From assembly GCA_016098155.1 (NCBI GenBank), contig JAAAJB010000006.1, positions 1-64,000 of the forward strand: 64,000 bases of DNA. The letters run 5' to 3'. The stretch's first letter is position 1. Each line of letters opens with the position of its first letter. Positions 24,184 through 35,649 of this stretch are shown here, piece after piece. The DNA comes from Actinomortierella ambigua. Taxonomy: Eukaryota > Mortierellomycota > Mortierellomycetes > Mortierellales > Mortierellaceae. The notes under the pieces were generated by a model. That model was not told the origin of the DNA. It was given only the letters and a program-made list of their open reading frames with translations, and did not search any database. The translations under genes and the position numbers were made by a program.

Positions 24184-24894
24184 GTCTCCCTCTCTCTTTC
24201 TTTCTTCTCCTTCCAATTATGTACTTACCATCGAGCGCACTTGCTTCTGTGTATGTAAATGTTGTTGATGATGATGATGTTGTTGTTGTTGTTGCTGTTG
24301 TCGCACAATCATTGCGGGATCTGGTGGCAACGCCTTGCTGATGCGCTGGTTGGTCTTGGAACGCGGTGTTGGACCACGCTTAGATGATGATGAGGAGGAT
24401 GAGGCTGACCGCCCATCCACGGATCGCTGCTGTTGTTGCTGCTGCTGTAGTAGATATGCAGAGGTAGCTGAAATACGTCGCCCGTCCGGGTGTTGCAGGA
24501 TACGGTACGGTTGCGTGCGTGGGGAGTGGCGTCCAGCGCGACTGCTAGTGGTATTGGTGGTGGGGATGATTCGCTGTGAGCCAGACAACGAGGCATTTGG
24601 TGGGTGAACAGAAGGATGGAGCTGATGACGACGAGACGTCAGGGCAGCAGCAGCATTGTAGGCTCCTTCATTATTATGCGAGCTAGCAGTGGTACGACTA
24701 CTACTATTGCTCTCAAGTATTGGTATTGTTGATGAGGAAGGGAATACAACAGAGAGCTCCTTGGTGACTGGAGGTGGAATGTTTGGTGGATAATGCTGCG
24801 CGGGAGTAGCCAAGGGTGGCAGCGGTCGGGATGCCAGATGGTGGCCATGGGCCTGATAGGGCAGTCTGGCGCTTGCAATGGTTTCAGTTGCCAT
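17122..24894 (-). CDS. Uds1-domain (up-regulated during septation) protein, polyQ-rich with coiled coils
   Basis: Four minus-strand exons: 24894-24229, 22311-21742, 21560-19269, 19164-17122; all introns are phase 0; 1856 residues. The recognisable domain is at about 1137-1215, spanning the last junction: VLRSLDPKMIQKLITQSVI, YKVLSFEEVE, then a helical stretch with RMRDASHSLIRLHE. This matches Pfam Uds1, named for a fission-yeast gene induced at septation. Long coiled coil follows (about 1215-1320 and 1390-1560). The rest is Ser/Pro/Gln-rich and disordered, with glutamine runs up to 14 and an alanine run. The protein probably works at septa or cell poles; that is inference from the family. The 1917-nt first intron is far longer than any other here, so a separate small gene for exon 1 cannot be excluded. 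Confidence 0.75.
17950..18125 (-). repeat. CAG/CAA-rich polyglutamine tract (first block)
   Basis: The minus-strand sequence encodes a run of Q with periodic H (QHQQQHQQQHQQQ) in the C-terminal half of the Uds1 protein. The codons mix CAG, CAA and CAC in a near 12-bp period, giving an imperfect (TGTTGGTGCTGC)n on the plus strand. Length variation between strains is likely. Confidence 0.8.
20256..20500 (-). repeat. CAG-rich polyglutamine/polyhistidine tract (second block)
   Basis: The plus strand shows a pure run of about 14 (GCT) triplets at about 20260-20303, then mixed (TGC/TGT) triplets to about 20500 with ATG/GTG-type interruptions. On the minus strand this is Q14, a PPPP spacer, another Q14 and H/Q mixtures inside exon 3 of the Uds1 gene. 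The frame is open throughout. Confidence 0.85.
24122..24180. repeat. (CT)n microsatellite, about 27 repeats
   Basis: An almost perfect CT dinucleotide run lies about 50 bp inside the long first intron of the Uds1 gene, next to its donor site (24228). On the transcribed strand it reads (GA)n/(AG)n. Confidence 0.95.
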
Positions 24895-27195
24895 GTTGGG
24901 GGTGGGGGGAGAAGTAGGTAGAGGAAGAGGAAGAGAGGGGGTGAAGGGGAGGATTCCAGCGGATGAACTCGAAACCACACAGCAACGCGGATCCGTCTAC
25001 TGCGAAAAAAGGGGGAAAGGGCGTGGGAGACAGGTCATCGAAATGCCAGTCCGCTGCATTGATTGCCCTGATTGATGTGACAACTAGAGAAAGGTCCGTG
25101 TCGCGTGTGCCTTTTTTTTTAACAGGATCGAGAATGTCTTGTTGGAACAGCCTCGGTAGAATGAATCCTCTTTGGGCGGAAGGTGGGGAGGGTGGCACGT
25201 ACACGGGTGTGCAGGGTTTGTTGTATGAAAAGGAAGGGAGAGAGGGAGGAATTAAGAGGCAAAATTGTGCTGCCACTTGACAACGAAGAGGAGGAAAAGG
25301 AGGAAGGAAGGAAGGAAGAGAAAGAAGGAAAGAAAGAAAGAAAGAGTGGAGCAATTGGATGGAATGACAATGAAAGAATGAGGCAGTAGTTCATGGAAGC
25401 AGTGCCGAGAAAGAAAAGTGGTGGGTGAAAGAGCAGCAATAAAATTAGGTTTAGTGCGCTTTCAATTTTACGTGTGTTGCACCAGATGGACTGACTGCCC
25501 AACCAGCAGAGCAACACTCGAGTCGTCTCATTTTGGTAACCCCCACTTCATTGCACAAGCAAGCAGCTGCAGCCAGCAGCATTCTAGGATATCCATACAT
25601 CATCTGCTGCTGGCTCGAGAACAGTGGTGAGTGTTCCTTTGGTGGTAGCACCTCGAAATAATATCCATATATTATTGTTCTTTCATTTTCATTGGATGAG
25701 ATAACGCGCCTCTGTTGGTGGGGGAAAAGAAGGAATCGATCAACAGCCGAGATTATGAGATCCTCCCTGAGGCACGCTTTTTTTCCTTCTTCTTCTACAT
25801 ATGCACTCCCCAGAAACAGGACAGGACAAGACAGGCAGGAAAAACGCCGCCTATGCACCCCTGTGGTAGATGCTATCCGTGCGGGCTCACGAAATCCAGA
25901 CAGGAAAGAGTACGTACTCGTCTTATTATTATTGCAATCGTGTCACCATAGTAGACTAGAGAAGGGAAGCGGTTTCAGAGAGGTCATGTCACTCTTCCGT
26001 ATCGTCTGTCGTATCCTACGACTGTCTTCTGAGACGCGTCTCGAGGTGAGAGCGAGATAGAGAGGAATAGAGAGAGGTAGAGAGAGAGACAGAGGTGGAG
26101 AAAGAGAGAGAGAGGAAGAGAGAGGTAGAGAGAGGTAGAGAGGTAGAGAGAGAGAGAGAGAGAGAGGAAGAGAGAGGTAGAGAGAGGTAGAGAGACAGAG
26201 AAGTAGAGAGAGGTAGAGAGGTAGAATGCGATGAGCACGTGATCGATTCACTAACTGAGAGTCGCCTGGCTGGGGGTCCTTCTCACTTGTTCTCTTTCTC
26301 TTCTTGCAGCTCTGTCTAATGTCTCTCTGAGCCTTCTTTTTCTTGTTTGTTGTTGTTGTTGTTGTTGCTGCTGCTGTCCACTCTCCTTCATTATCACCCG
26401 TTCAACCCCTGTCACTTTTTATCACTCTCTCTCTCTCACCCTCACTCTCTTTCTCCTTACTCTCACACACCACACACCACACACACACCCCCCTGCCCTG
26501 CCCTTCCCTGGTTTTCCTCCATTGTCGTAAGAACATGAACTGGACAGGATGCATGGACAAAGAAACAGACATGCCTCCACTTTGTCATAGTTTGCCCGTT
26601 CCCTTTCCCTTTCCCTCTCCTTCCCTCCGTCTGTCTGTCTATCATGTCTGTCTTGTCTGCCTGTCGGCTTCGCTAGCTTGCCTCTTTTGGGCTTGCCGCC
26701 AAATCTAGCCCGGGCCTTGGCATGCATGTCCAGTCATTCGGTCATTCAGTCTAATCCATTCACATTCACTCATTCATGCATGTATTCACGCTGCGCTGAT
26801 CCACGACAGACAGTCTTCTCTCTCTCTCTCTCTCTCTCTGTCACCCACTTTATTTTCTCACCTTTCCCACTCCCTCCAAAACCTTGTGGGCCTCAACCTC
26901 GCTCAGCGTTCAGCCCAAAAAAGAAACCTTTTTCTTCAAACGACTAGCAGCAGTCGATCTGATATGATAACTGCTGCTGCCACTCTATCTCTTCCTTTCT
27001 CTCTCTCTCTCGCTCTCTCTCTCACACACACACACTTTCTCTCTCTTACTCTCACTCTCTCTTTTTTTTCACTTTCGCCCACTCTCTTTTCATCGCTTTC
27101 TCTCTCTCTCCTTCTCTCCTCTCTTCTCTCTCTTCTCACTCTCTTCTTGTCTTCCTCCTCTCCTTCAGTCTCACAAACTGCATTCTGCATAGCAA
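24895..27195. promoter_or_regulatory. 2.3-kb divergent intergenic region, Uds1 gene / KDM4-like gene
   Basis: It contains the promoters of two divergent genes and no convincing coding sequence. Simple repeats dominate: a purine run at 25285-25350, a GAGAGGTA minisatellite at 26051-26226, (GTT)n at 26346-26370, ACAC runs near 26465-26490, and a pyrimidine tract (CTCTCT) from about 26985 to 27165, directly before the KDM4 start. Such CT-rich tracts before start codons are typical fungal core-promoter or 5' UTR features. Confidence 0.55.
26051..26226. repeat. GA-rich minisatellite, (GAGAGGTA)n-like
   Basis: About 175 bp of purine-only or nearly purine-only sequence built from AGAGAGGTAG and GAGAGAGAG modules in irregular tandem. 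It lies 970 bp upstream of the KDM4-like start codon and 1.2 kb upstream of the Uds1 start. Confidence 0.9.
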
Positions 27196-30100
27196 ATGTC
27201 CTCCACCGCTCCCACCAAGTCCACCCTCATCGACATTCAGCCCGACCACTACTATGACAATGGAGCCATTCCTGTCTTCAAACCTACCATGGACCAGTTC
27301 AAGGACTTTTCTACCTTTGTAGAGTCCATTGCCCACTATGGTCACAAGGCTGGTCTTGTCAAGGTTATCCCTCCTGCCGAGTGGTAAGAAAAAGACCCCC
27401 CACCACCACCACCCATTACCTACCACCAAATAACCACCCCTAGACTGACCAACTATCCCTTTCGACTCACTCCCACACCACCACCCATGGACATCAACTT
27501 CTTGTCACAGAACAGAACAATGTCCTTGGTTGACCTTCTCTCCCACTCTTTGCTATATTGCTGCCATCCATGTGTGTATTCGTTCTGACTAACCATTTCC
27601 TCCCCCCCCCCCTTCCCCTTCCACCTCGCTGCTCATCTCACTTTTTTCGACTCGCAATATATCCAAAACAACCAAAACATATACACACACAAAAGGTCTT
27701 CAGGTCTGCCTGACCTCTCTGAGCGCCTTGGCGCTGTCAAGATCAAAACCCCGATTGTACAGCACATCCACGGCACAAAAGGCATCTATACTCAAACCAA
27801 CATCGAGTCTAGAAAGAAAGAGTACACTGTTGCAGAGTTCAGAGCCGTCGCCAATGACTCAAATCATCGCCCACCCAGCCGCAAGAATGTCCCCCATGGG
27901 CCTGCTGACCCGCTGCCCAAGCGTAAGCGAAACCGCAAGCCCGTGGCCCCACTTCAGACAACTGGCGAACCTGCCAACCCTGCGTCATCATTGTCAGAAA
28001 AGGACACATCCGTCCCCACGACCCCAACCACCATCACCATGCCAACCAACATTCACGAGTCACCCTCCCCTGCCACAACTACCACCACCACCACCACCCC
28101 TGTAGCTGTTCCGTCCATTCTCCCCTCGCCCAACTCGCTTGACCACTATCGCCCACTGCGTCGCCACTCCGCCGACGGCAGGGTGCCCTCTGCTAGCGCA
28201 GCCAACTCTGTTACTAGTTCGCCCGACCAAATCTCACAGCCAGTTTTGGAATCTAGTTCTGGCAAGAAGCAAATAATGATGCACCGCCGCCCTTCTAGCC
28301 CATCCCCACCCTCTAAGCGCCCTGTTGCCTCCGACTCGCTCGCAGCCTTTGTTCCCGTCTTTCACCCACCTCGACCATCAGAGCCGACCATGGCCTCTCC
28401 ATCTTCGTCCTCATCAACTTTGTCTGAACCTTCTTTCTCCTCCTCGTCATCCACCGCTTCCTCATCGTCTACATCCTCCCTTGGCAAGCCAAAGACTGAC
28501 AAGGACGAGCCAGAAGAGCAAGTCGTCGTGCCTGTCTCAGACTACAAGGTAGCCCACGGCGAAGACTACACCGTCGATTTCTGCAAGGAACTCGAGCGAC
28601 ATTACTGGCGCAACTTGACCTTTGTGCAGCCAATGTATGGTGCCGACATGTCAGGTAATTACGTTCACACCAAGCCCAAAGCCCTCTTGTCTCTTCCTTC
28701 TATTTTTGTGTGAGATCATGCAAGCTGTCCTCTTTCTCCACTTTGCTCTTTTGGGCCTCGCTCCTATATTGTGTATCTCCCTTCTTTCCTCTTCTTTCCT
28801 CTTCTTTACCCCCTCACCCTCCCTCGCTCTTTCCATCTTTTCACACACTCTAACCCTCGATACAATCTTGTACTGCGGTTTTTATTTCTACCCTTATAGG
28901 CTCATTGTTTGACTCACGGACAACTTCATGGAACTGTCAGTGCTTGGGCGACCTGTTGACCAGGATTGACACCAAACTTCCAGGAGTCAACACACCATAC
29001 CTGTATTTTGGCATGTGGAAGGCAACCTTTGCATGGCATGTTGAGGACATGGATCTGTACTCAATCAACTACCTGCATTTTGGCGAGCCCAAGCAATGGT
29101 ACTGCATTCCACCTGAGCACAGTGAGCGCTTTGAGCGAATCGCACAGGGCATCTTCTCGCAGGACTACAAAAAGTGCCCACAGTTTCTGCGCCACAAGAC
29201 CTACCTCATCTCACCGATATCCCTTTCGAATGTGGGCGTTCCTTTTAACCGACTGGTGCAGCACGAGGGAGAGTTTGTTTTGACATTCCCCTTTGCTTAT
29301 CATTCGGGATACAACCTGGGATTCAACTGTGCAGAGTCGATCAACTTTGCACTCGACAACTGGATCGATATTGGCAAGAAGGCGGAGGCGTGCCGGTGTA
29401 TCAACGATGCTGTTCAGATTGATGTCGAAGCCATCTTTAGCCCACACAAGGCTGGGAACGATACAACAGGAGCCAAGGGCGCAAGGGAAGCGATAGGTCG
29501 CTCAAAGAGTTTGAAAGGAGGAGGAGGAGGATCGGTCAAGCCTGAATCAGAGGATGTAGAAATGGTAGATGCCAGTGACGCAAGGGCAACATCATCTTCC
29601 TCTGGCAGTAGTAAGAAGCGCAAGCGACCCTCGACAAATGATACCACTACCAATGATGCTGTTTCGGCCAGGATCACCAGGAGTGGAAAAATAGCGTCTT
29701 CAAGAACTGTTCTTGACCATGTTGACCTTGACTACAAAACACCTGCCAAAAAGTCTAAAAAGACGAAGCCCGAGGTAACGAAGATATGCAAGCGTCAAGG
29801 TGTTCTATCACACTGGTTACTTTTTTTTTTTGAAATGCTTACCTTCTCGTCCTCCTTTTCATTCTCGATACATAGTGTATATTGTGTCCCAATAAGGACT
29901 TTGATGGTGAGATGCTACCCACGACGCATGGAAGGCACTGCCACATGATTTGTGCTCAATACATCCCGGAGACCTACATGTCCGGAGACGACGATGACGA
30001 TGTCCAGGTGCATGTTGAACTTGTGCCTAGTGCGCGTCGCAAGCTGGTATGTAGTCACGATGTTTGTTGTGTGGTTTTGTGTCCACCCTTTGTACCACCT

Positions 30101-30649
30101 CACAACTTTCGTTGTGCAAAAGATCGCGGGAGAAATGAAATCAGATTAGGGTCCTGTTTTTCTTTGTCCTTCGTTTCCTCATCAAACTTTCCTCTGCTGT
30201 GCTGCACACAACCTTCGCACGCCCTTACTCACACAATCTGTCTTTCTCTTTCTCGCTCCCTTCCCCCCCGCCCCTCTCTCTCTCTCTTCGGCTCTCGTTT
30301 TGCTTTCTATTCCCCACGATCCCCCTCCCCTTTTTTTTTCTTCTCTTGTCTCCATTTCTCTCTACCTTTCATCTTATAGAAATGCTTCTTATGCCAGGCA
30401 AAAGGCGGCGCGTGCCTGCAGTGCTGCAAGGGCAAGTGCATTCGCTCCATGCATGCCAGTTGCGCGGATGCGGCAGGCATGTACGTTGACGAAGTGCTCG
30501 ATGATGAAGACAATATCACGTACAACGTGTACTGCCCCACTCACGATCCAGTAAGTCGGCATGTCTGACCCTTGTTTTATCGCTACGTTGTTCTCGGAAT
30601 CCCTCTTCTCATTTCCCATTGTGTCCGGCTCCTCACCACCCGCCGCCTT

Positions 30650-30683
<34 letters not shown>

Positions 30684-30933
30684 ATAGCGCCACGAGCTTG
30701 AAAAGAAAAGCGAATATAGGGCGTGGAAGGAAACTATGATCAAGAAGCTCAAGCAAGACTTGGTGGTTTGGGCCCGATGGGATGACAATATCTACTATCG
30801 TGGCAAGGTCGATGTCGTTTATGGCCCGCCCAAGATGACGTGCAAGATTTCGTTTGACGACGGCTATGTCAAGACGTGCAACTGGCGCGACATCTCGCTC
30901 GAGAAGAAGCTTGGCCCGGCAACTCCTATGTGA
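27196..30933 (+). CDS. KDM4/JMJD2-type histone lysine demethylase (JmjN-JmjC-extended PHD-Tudor)
   Basis: Nuclear Fe(II)/2-oxoglutarate enzyme expected to demethylate trimethyl-lysine on histone H3 (K9/K36 in the family). Exons 27196-27383, 27696-28654, 28900-29774, 29876-30046, 30380-30550 and 30688-30933 give 869 residues. JmjN at about 18-90 (IPVFKPTMDQFKDF, VKVIPPAEW, IKTPIVQHIHGTKGIYTQ). A disordered linker follows, then JmjC at about 375-550 with Fe ligands H429, E431 (WHVED) and H517 (HSGYNLGFN). Next an extended PHD (CILCPNKDFDG...CHMICAQY, CFLCQAKGGACLQC, YCPTHDP), then a Tudor-like segment (VWARWDDNIYYRGKV, CKISFDDGYVK). Catalytic residues are complete. Yeast Rph1/Gis1 have C2H2 fingers instead, so this layout is closer to animal KDM4. 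A CT-rich tract precedes the start. Confidence 0.93.
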
Positions 30934-31963
30934 ACGCATGTGCATGCATGAAGAATTGCCCGTTCTTTCTCTGTTTCTCCATCTATCTGCCACTCCATCT
31001 TTCTGCTTCTCTGCTTCTCTGTCTTTCCGTCTCTGCCCCGCCGTTTCTCTGTTACTCTGCTTGCATCGCTGCTTTTCTCTGCTTCTCTGCTTGTCTGCTT
31101 CTCTGCTTGTCTGCTTCTCTGGTTCTCTGCCTCTCTACTTCTCTGCTTCCTTGCTTCTTTGTTTCTCTGCTTCTCTGCTTCTCTGTTTCTTTGTTTCTTT
31201 GCCCCTGTCTCCCTGTTTCTCTTCTCCCTGTCTCCCTGACCCTCTGTCTCTCTGTTTGTCTCTGTCTCTCTGTCTCCGTCTCTGTCTCTGTCTCTATCTC
31301 TGTCTCTGTCTATGCTCTGTCTCTCTGTACCTCTGTACCTCTGTCTCTGTCTCTCTGTACCTCTATCGCTCTGCATTTCTATGTCTATCTCTCTGTTTTA
31401 CTACCCTTTTCCTCCTAGGAAAACACGAGACTTGCTTCTCACTCCATAGTAACGACCTTATTATTTTTAATATCATTCACGATATAAAGCCTCTGACCCC
31501 TGAAGAGAAGATCGCAGTACAAATTTTTGGAGTACACATACGGTGCGACAAGTAAGAGGCACATTGTCTCAGTGTTGAAGAAAGCAGAGTGGTGGTTACC
31601 TGGAAAAGGGTTCTACGTAATGTCCCAATTCAGCCTTCTCCTCTGCCAGCAGCATGCTACCGAAGACGTCCTGCGCTGATGCGTAACTCGCAAACCCATC
31701 TTCCCGCTAGGCTCAGGCCCTCATCCTGCCCCCCTCCCATCTCTCTGAACACATTCCTCTTTGCAAACCATGGGGACTTTGCCATGTTGTACACCAATTC
31801 AATAACGCTACTTGCTTTTATTATATCTCAGTCATTAGATCTCAAAGGAGAGGGAGGGGGAGGGCCCGATCTTGATCGTCTGTGCCCCATGCCCGTCCTG
31901 ACTTCCCCCTCTCCCTACCATCCCAACATGCCCTCCCCCTCTCCTTTCCTTGCCTCCACTACT
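30934..31963. other. Convergent intergenic region with a pyrimidine-rich repeat tract
   Basis: It lies between the stops of the KDM4-like gene (plus) and MCM2 (minus). From about 30960 to 31410 it is almost pure pyrimidine on the plus strand, made of CTGCTTCT and CTGTCTCT modules. The rest (31420-31963) shows no gene. Long frames there are products of the repeat. Confidence 0.7.
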
Positions 31964-34900
31964 TTAATGAAAGTGTTTCTCGATCACGCCACGGGCAGCA
32001 TCAAAGGCATAGCCCGCCTGTTGGAAGACACGGCTGCTCAAGAAGGGCTCGATATCATGGACCTCGAGCGCACTCGCGCGATCCTTGAGCTCCTGCAATT
32101 CGATGGTGATAGTACGGACAACGGCGCGAGGGTTCTTGATCTGTTGGAAGCGAACATGCTCGCGCAGGATCTCGTTCAGGACGGCATACAACAGCTCGTC
32201 ATGGTCCTTGGCAAACGTCAGGTACTTGTTGAAGCTGCGCTTGAGCGACCGCATGACCGAAAACTTTTGCGCACTGAAGAACGACTCGAGCATCACCCGG
32301 ATCGCCATGTCGATATCGTCCGATCGCGCATACTCGCGCAGGTGCATCCTCGCGTGCGCCTCCGACATTCGGATCATCGACTCCAAGTGACGCACCGTGA
32401 TCGGAATACTGCCTCCCGCCAACGACTCGCGACGAAGGTCCGCGTACAGCCTCGAAATCTTATCCTGGTCCATCTGGTGGATCTTGGGCTGCACACGGTC
32501 CCGCGCATACATGATATACTTCTTCAACAGGTCCTGTGGCAGAATATCCGGGTCCAGTTCCATTGTGCCTGTTGTTGTCCTTGCTGTTGTTGTGGCGGTT
32601 GTTTGGTTGCCTCCTCCCTCCATTTCTTCCTCTGGTCTAAATTCTGGGTGCGACCGCACATGCGAATGCAGCACAAAGTTGGCAAGCCGCTCGTCCTCTG
32701 TCGGGTCCACGGCATCCTTGACGACACACAGCACGTCGAAACGGGACAGGATGGGTTCTGTCAGCTCAACGTTCTCCGAGAATGTCACTGCAGGGTTGTA
32801 CCGTCCTCGGATCGGGTTAGCGGCCGCAATGATGGCACATCGCGCCTGCAACGTCGTCACAATACCGGCCTTGGAAATCGAAATACTTTGCTGCTCCATT
32901 GCCTCGTGAATACTTGTCCGGTCCGCATCGTTCATCTTGTCAAACTCGTCAATCAGACACACGCCCTTGTCCGCCAAGACCAACGCCCCTCCCTCCAACG
33001 TCCACTCACGCGTGATGGGATCCTTGCGCACCGACGCCGTCAAACCCACCGCCGATGCACCCTGGCCCGTCGTGAACACGGCTCGGTGCGCTGTCTTCTC
33101 CACATACTTTAAGAACTGCGACTTGGCCGTTCCTGGATCGCCCATCAGCAACACGTTGATGTCGCCACGCAGTCTATGCTTGCCCTGTGGATCCTTGGGC
33201 ACTCCTCCAAACAGGGACAATGCAATCGCCGTCTTGATATCCTCGTGGCCGTAAATCGATGGTGCAATGCTCTTGATGATCTATGTAGAAACGAATATCA
33301 ACACGACCAAAATAAATCAGTAAAGGTGATCAGCACAACCCCCACCCCTATCGTACAGTATCCAGTGTCGAATGTCAAGTGCGGAAGAAAAAAATGGTGA
33401 AGGGACATACTCGCTTGCCGATGCGCTCATCCTTGGACAGTCGAAGAATTTCACGCTGGTCCTCCTCTGTGAGCTTGAAACTGGCAAAGACATCCTGCTT
33501 CTTGTTGACATGGTTGGCCTCGATGATGGTCGCAAACACTGGGAATCCATTTGCAGAGTTGAGCGCCACGTCAAAGTTGTTGCGATAGACACCCGTGATT
33601 TCCTATGGCATCCCGTGAAGGAGTGAAGGAGCAAAGAAAATGTGAGTGGGAGACCTCCCTTTGGCACACACAAAGGCACATTAGAGAAGCGGACAAAATT
33701 ATCAAGCAATGGAAAAACAAGAGACATACCACTTCCTCTCCCGGCTTGGCACTGTCAATTAAGTCCCACAACAAAATGACCTCACGGTGGCGAGGAAGGC
33801 GACCAGCAGGCACTGTGCCGGGCGACTCTTGAAGGGTCATCTTTTGGTAGTTGCGGTAAATGGTCTGCTCCGAGTTGACCAAGAATGGTCCCTTGGACGG
33901 GCACGATGTACAGCTGCCAATCTTGATCTCTGACTGTGAATCCTGGTAAAAGGGGCCCAACGTCGCTCCGCACTTGACGCAGTCGTACTTGACATATTTC
34001 AACTGAGGGAAGACGCCTGTTCTCCGTGTCACCACACCCGTGACTTGAACCAAGCAGTTCAGGTTTTGTTGGCTGGTATTTTTTTTTTTTTTCGCCAGGG
34101 AAAGATAGGAAAAAGAAGAATTGTCAGGTCACTCTGGCGACATTATCTCAACTCTCAAGTCCCACATGAAAAAAAAATATGCTTTGCCCTTCCTTTCTCT
34201 CTTACCGAAGATCTCGCAGGGTGCAGACGACAGGCAAATCTGTGATACGGACATGAATCTCAGAGTGAATGCGTCCATAATCCGGGTACTCCATCTGGAC
34301 GACCTCAAAGGCGATAGTGTCAAACATCTTGAGCACTTCCTGAGGCGCATTGACGACAAAATAGGCCAAGGTCGGCTTGGACTCTTGCAGGTGACGGTAC
34401 GAGACCTCCAACGACTCCTTGTTGGCCTCACCCAGCGCTCGAATCAGAGGGCCGTACACCGACTCGCCATTCATATCGACATACTCGAGCAAAAACTTGC
34501 GGAACTCTACCATGATCGTCCGGCGTGTCAGCTCCTTTGTCACCCACTCTGAAATCGACCATCCTTTGTGATCCAGTAATTGCTCCTGTCCCAGAACAAC
34601 ATTCGACTAGAAGAAAGGAGACAAAAAGGGGGGAGAGAGGAGAGTGAGAAAATGACTACTTGGCATGCCCATATTTTTGTCCTCAAACATGTTGTCCACA
34701 CCATCATATGAACGCTGAATAGTACCATATCATCTAGATCGTCCTCCATCAGATCACGCTCGTGGACTCGTCGCCGGCGATGGACAACATTCAGTCCAAC
34801 ATCATCATCTAGTTCAAGAGAAGAAGAAAAAAAAAGAGGTTGAAAACGAGTATAGACGGTGAGCATCGCCAAAAGGAAAGCCTAATCCAGATCTACTCTC

Positions 34901-35649
34901 CACTATCTTTTGCGACAGAGGACAAGGTGACCAGAATCTTCATTCCTCGAAATGAAACCATACCATCCAAAAACGCTGTGGGAATTCGTCCTGCTGCACG
35001 CATGCGCTCTGCATCTCGTCGGTTCAGCATCGCCTCAACCTCTGCGCGCTGCTGGGCAGTCATGTTGTCGAAATCGTCGTCGTCGTTGATGTCCTCAGGG
35101 TCATACTGGTCCAGACGCACATTCTCTGCATAGTCACTAGAGAGAAACATCAATATCAGAAGAAAAAAAGGAATCAGCATCAGGATCGGGATAAGCCATT
35201 ATCTCGAGACACATGGCGGGTCGCTTCTCAGTGTAATACATCTCTCATTCGCATACTTCTCCATATCCGATCCAAAGAGATCCTCGCCTTCCTCGTTCTC
35301 CATATCGGAGGCAAGCTCGTTGTTGATCTCCAGTTCATCCTCGGGGTCAGAAGACGGCAATGGAGACGCCGCGATGACAGGGGAGCTTGGAGGGTTGTAG
35401 ATAGGAGTCACCGGGTTCTCCTCACGCTGTCTCTTGCGATCCGCCTAAACAGCATTCGTCCATTGAGAATGAAGACAAACCAAGGTTCCCAGGGGTGAAA
35501 GGTAGCGGTTAGAAAAAAAAAAAAAAAAAGGTCACATGTTTAGAGGAGACGTTGTCATCAAATGCACTGCACTCTGAAGAGTGAGGATGGAGAGAGAGGA
35601 ATGAATTGAATGGGGTCTTCAAGGGAGGGAGGAGGGTAGCCCATACCAT
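31964..35649 (-). CDS. MCM2: MCM2, replicative helicase subunit
   Basis: Subunit of the nuclear MCM2-7 helicase, which licenses and unwinds replication origins. Exons on the minus strand: 35649-35647 (start codon only), 35444-35257, 35136-34964, 34808-34726, 34606-34206, 34072-33730, 33602-33411, 33280-31964; 899 residues. An acidic N-terminus ([25 protein letters not shown]) resembles the histone-binding region. The zinc module is CVKC...CTSC. The AAA+ part has Walker A GDPGTAKS, Walker [10 protein letters not shown] and arginine finger LSRFD. The family signature [20 protein letters not shown] is intact. The donor of the fifth coding exon (GTACTA at 34725) is weak. The start exon is proposed because ATG|GTATGG has a good context (GACAATGG) and yields [10 protein letters not shown]; it is the least certain part. 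Confidence 0.93.

Noticed and set aside
30854..31555. Long frames rich in Leu/Ser/Cys over 30854-31555
   Set aside because: They are translations of the CTGCTTCT/CTGTCTCT tract downstream of the KDM4-like stop and occur in several frames at once.
34620..34725. Protein-like reading [17 protein letters not shown] between two MCM2 exons
   Set aside because: It is out of phase with both flanking exons, and the alignment to MCM2 is continuous without it; the segment is kept as intron, although the GTACTA donor is weak.
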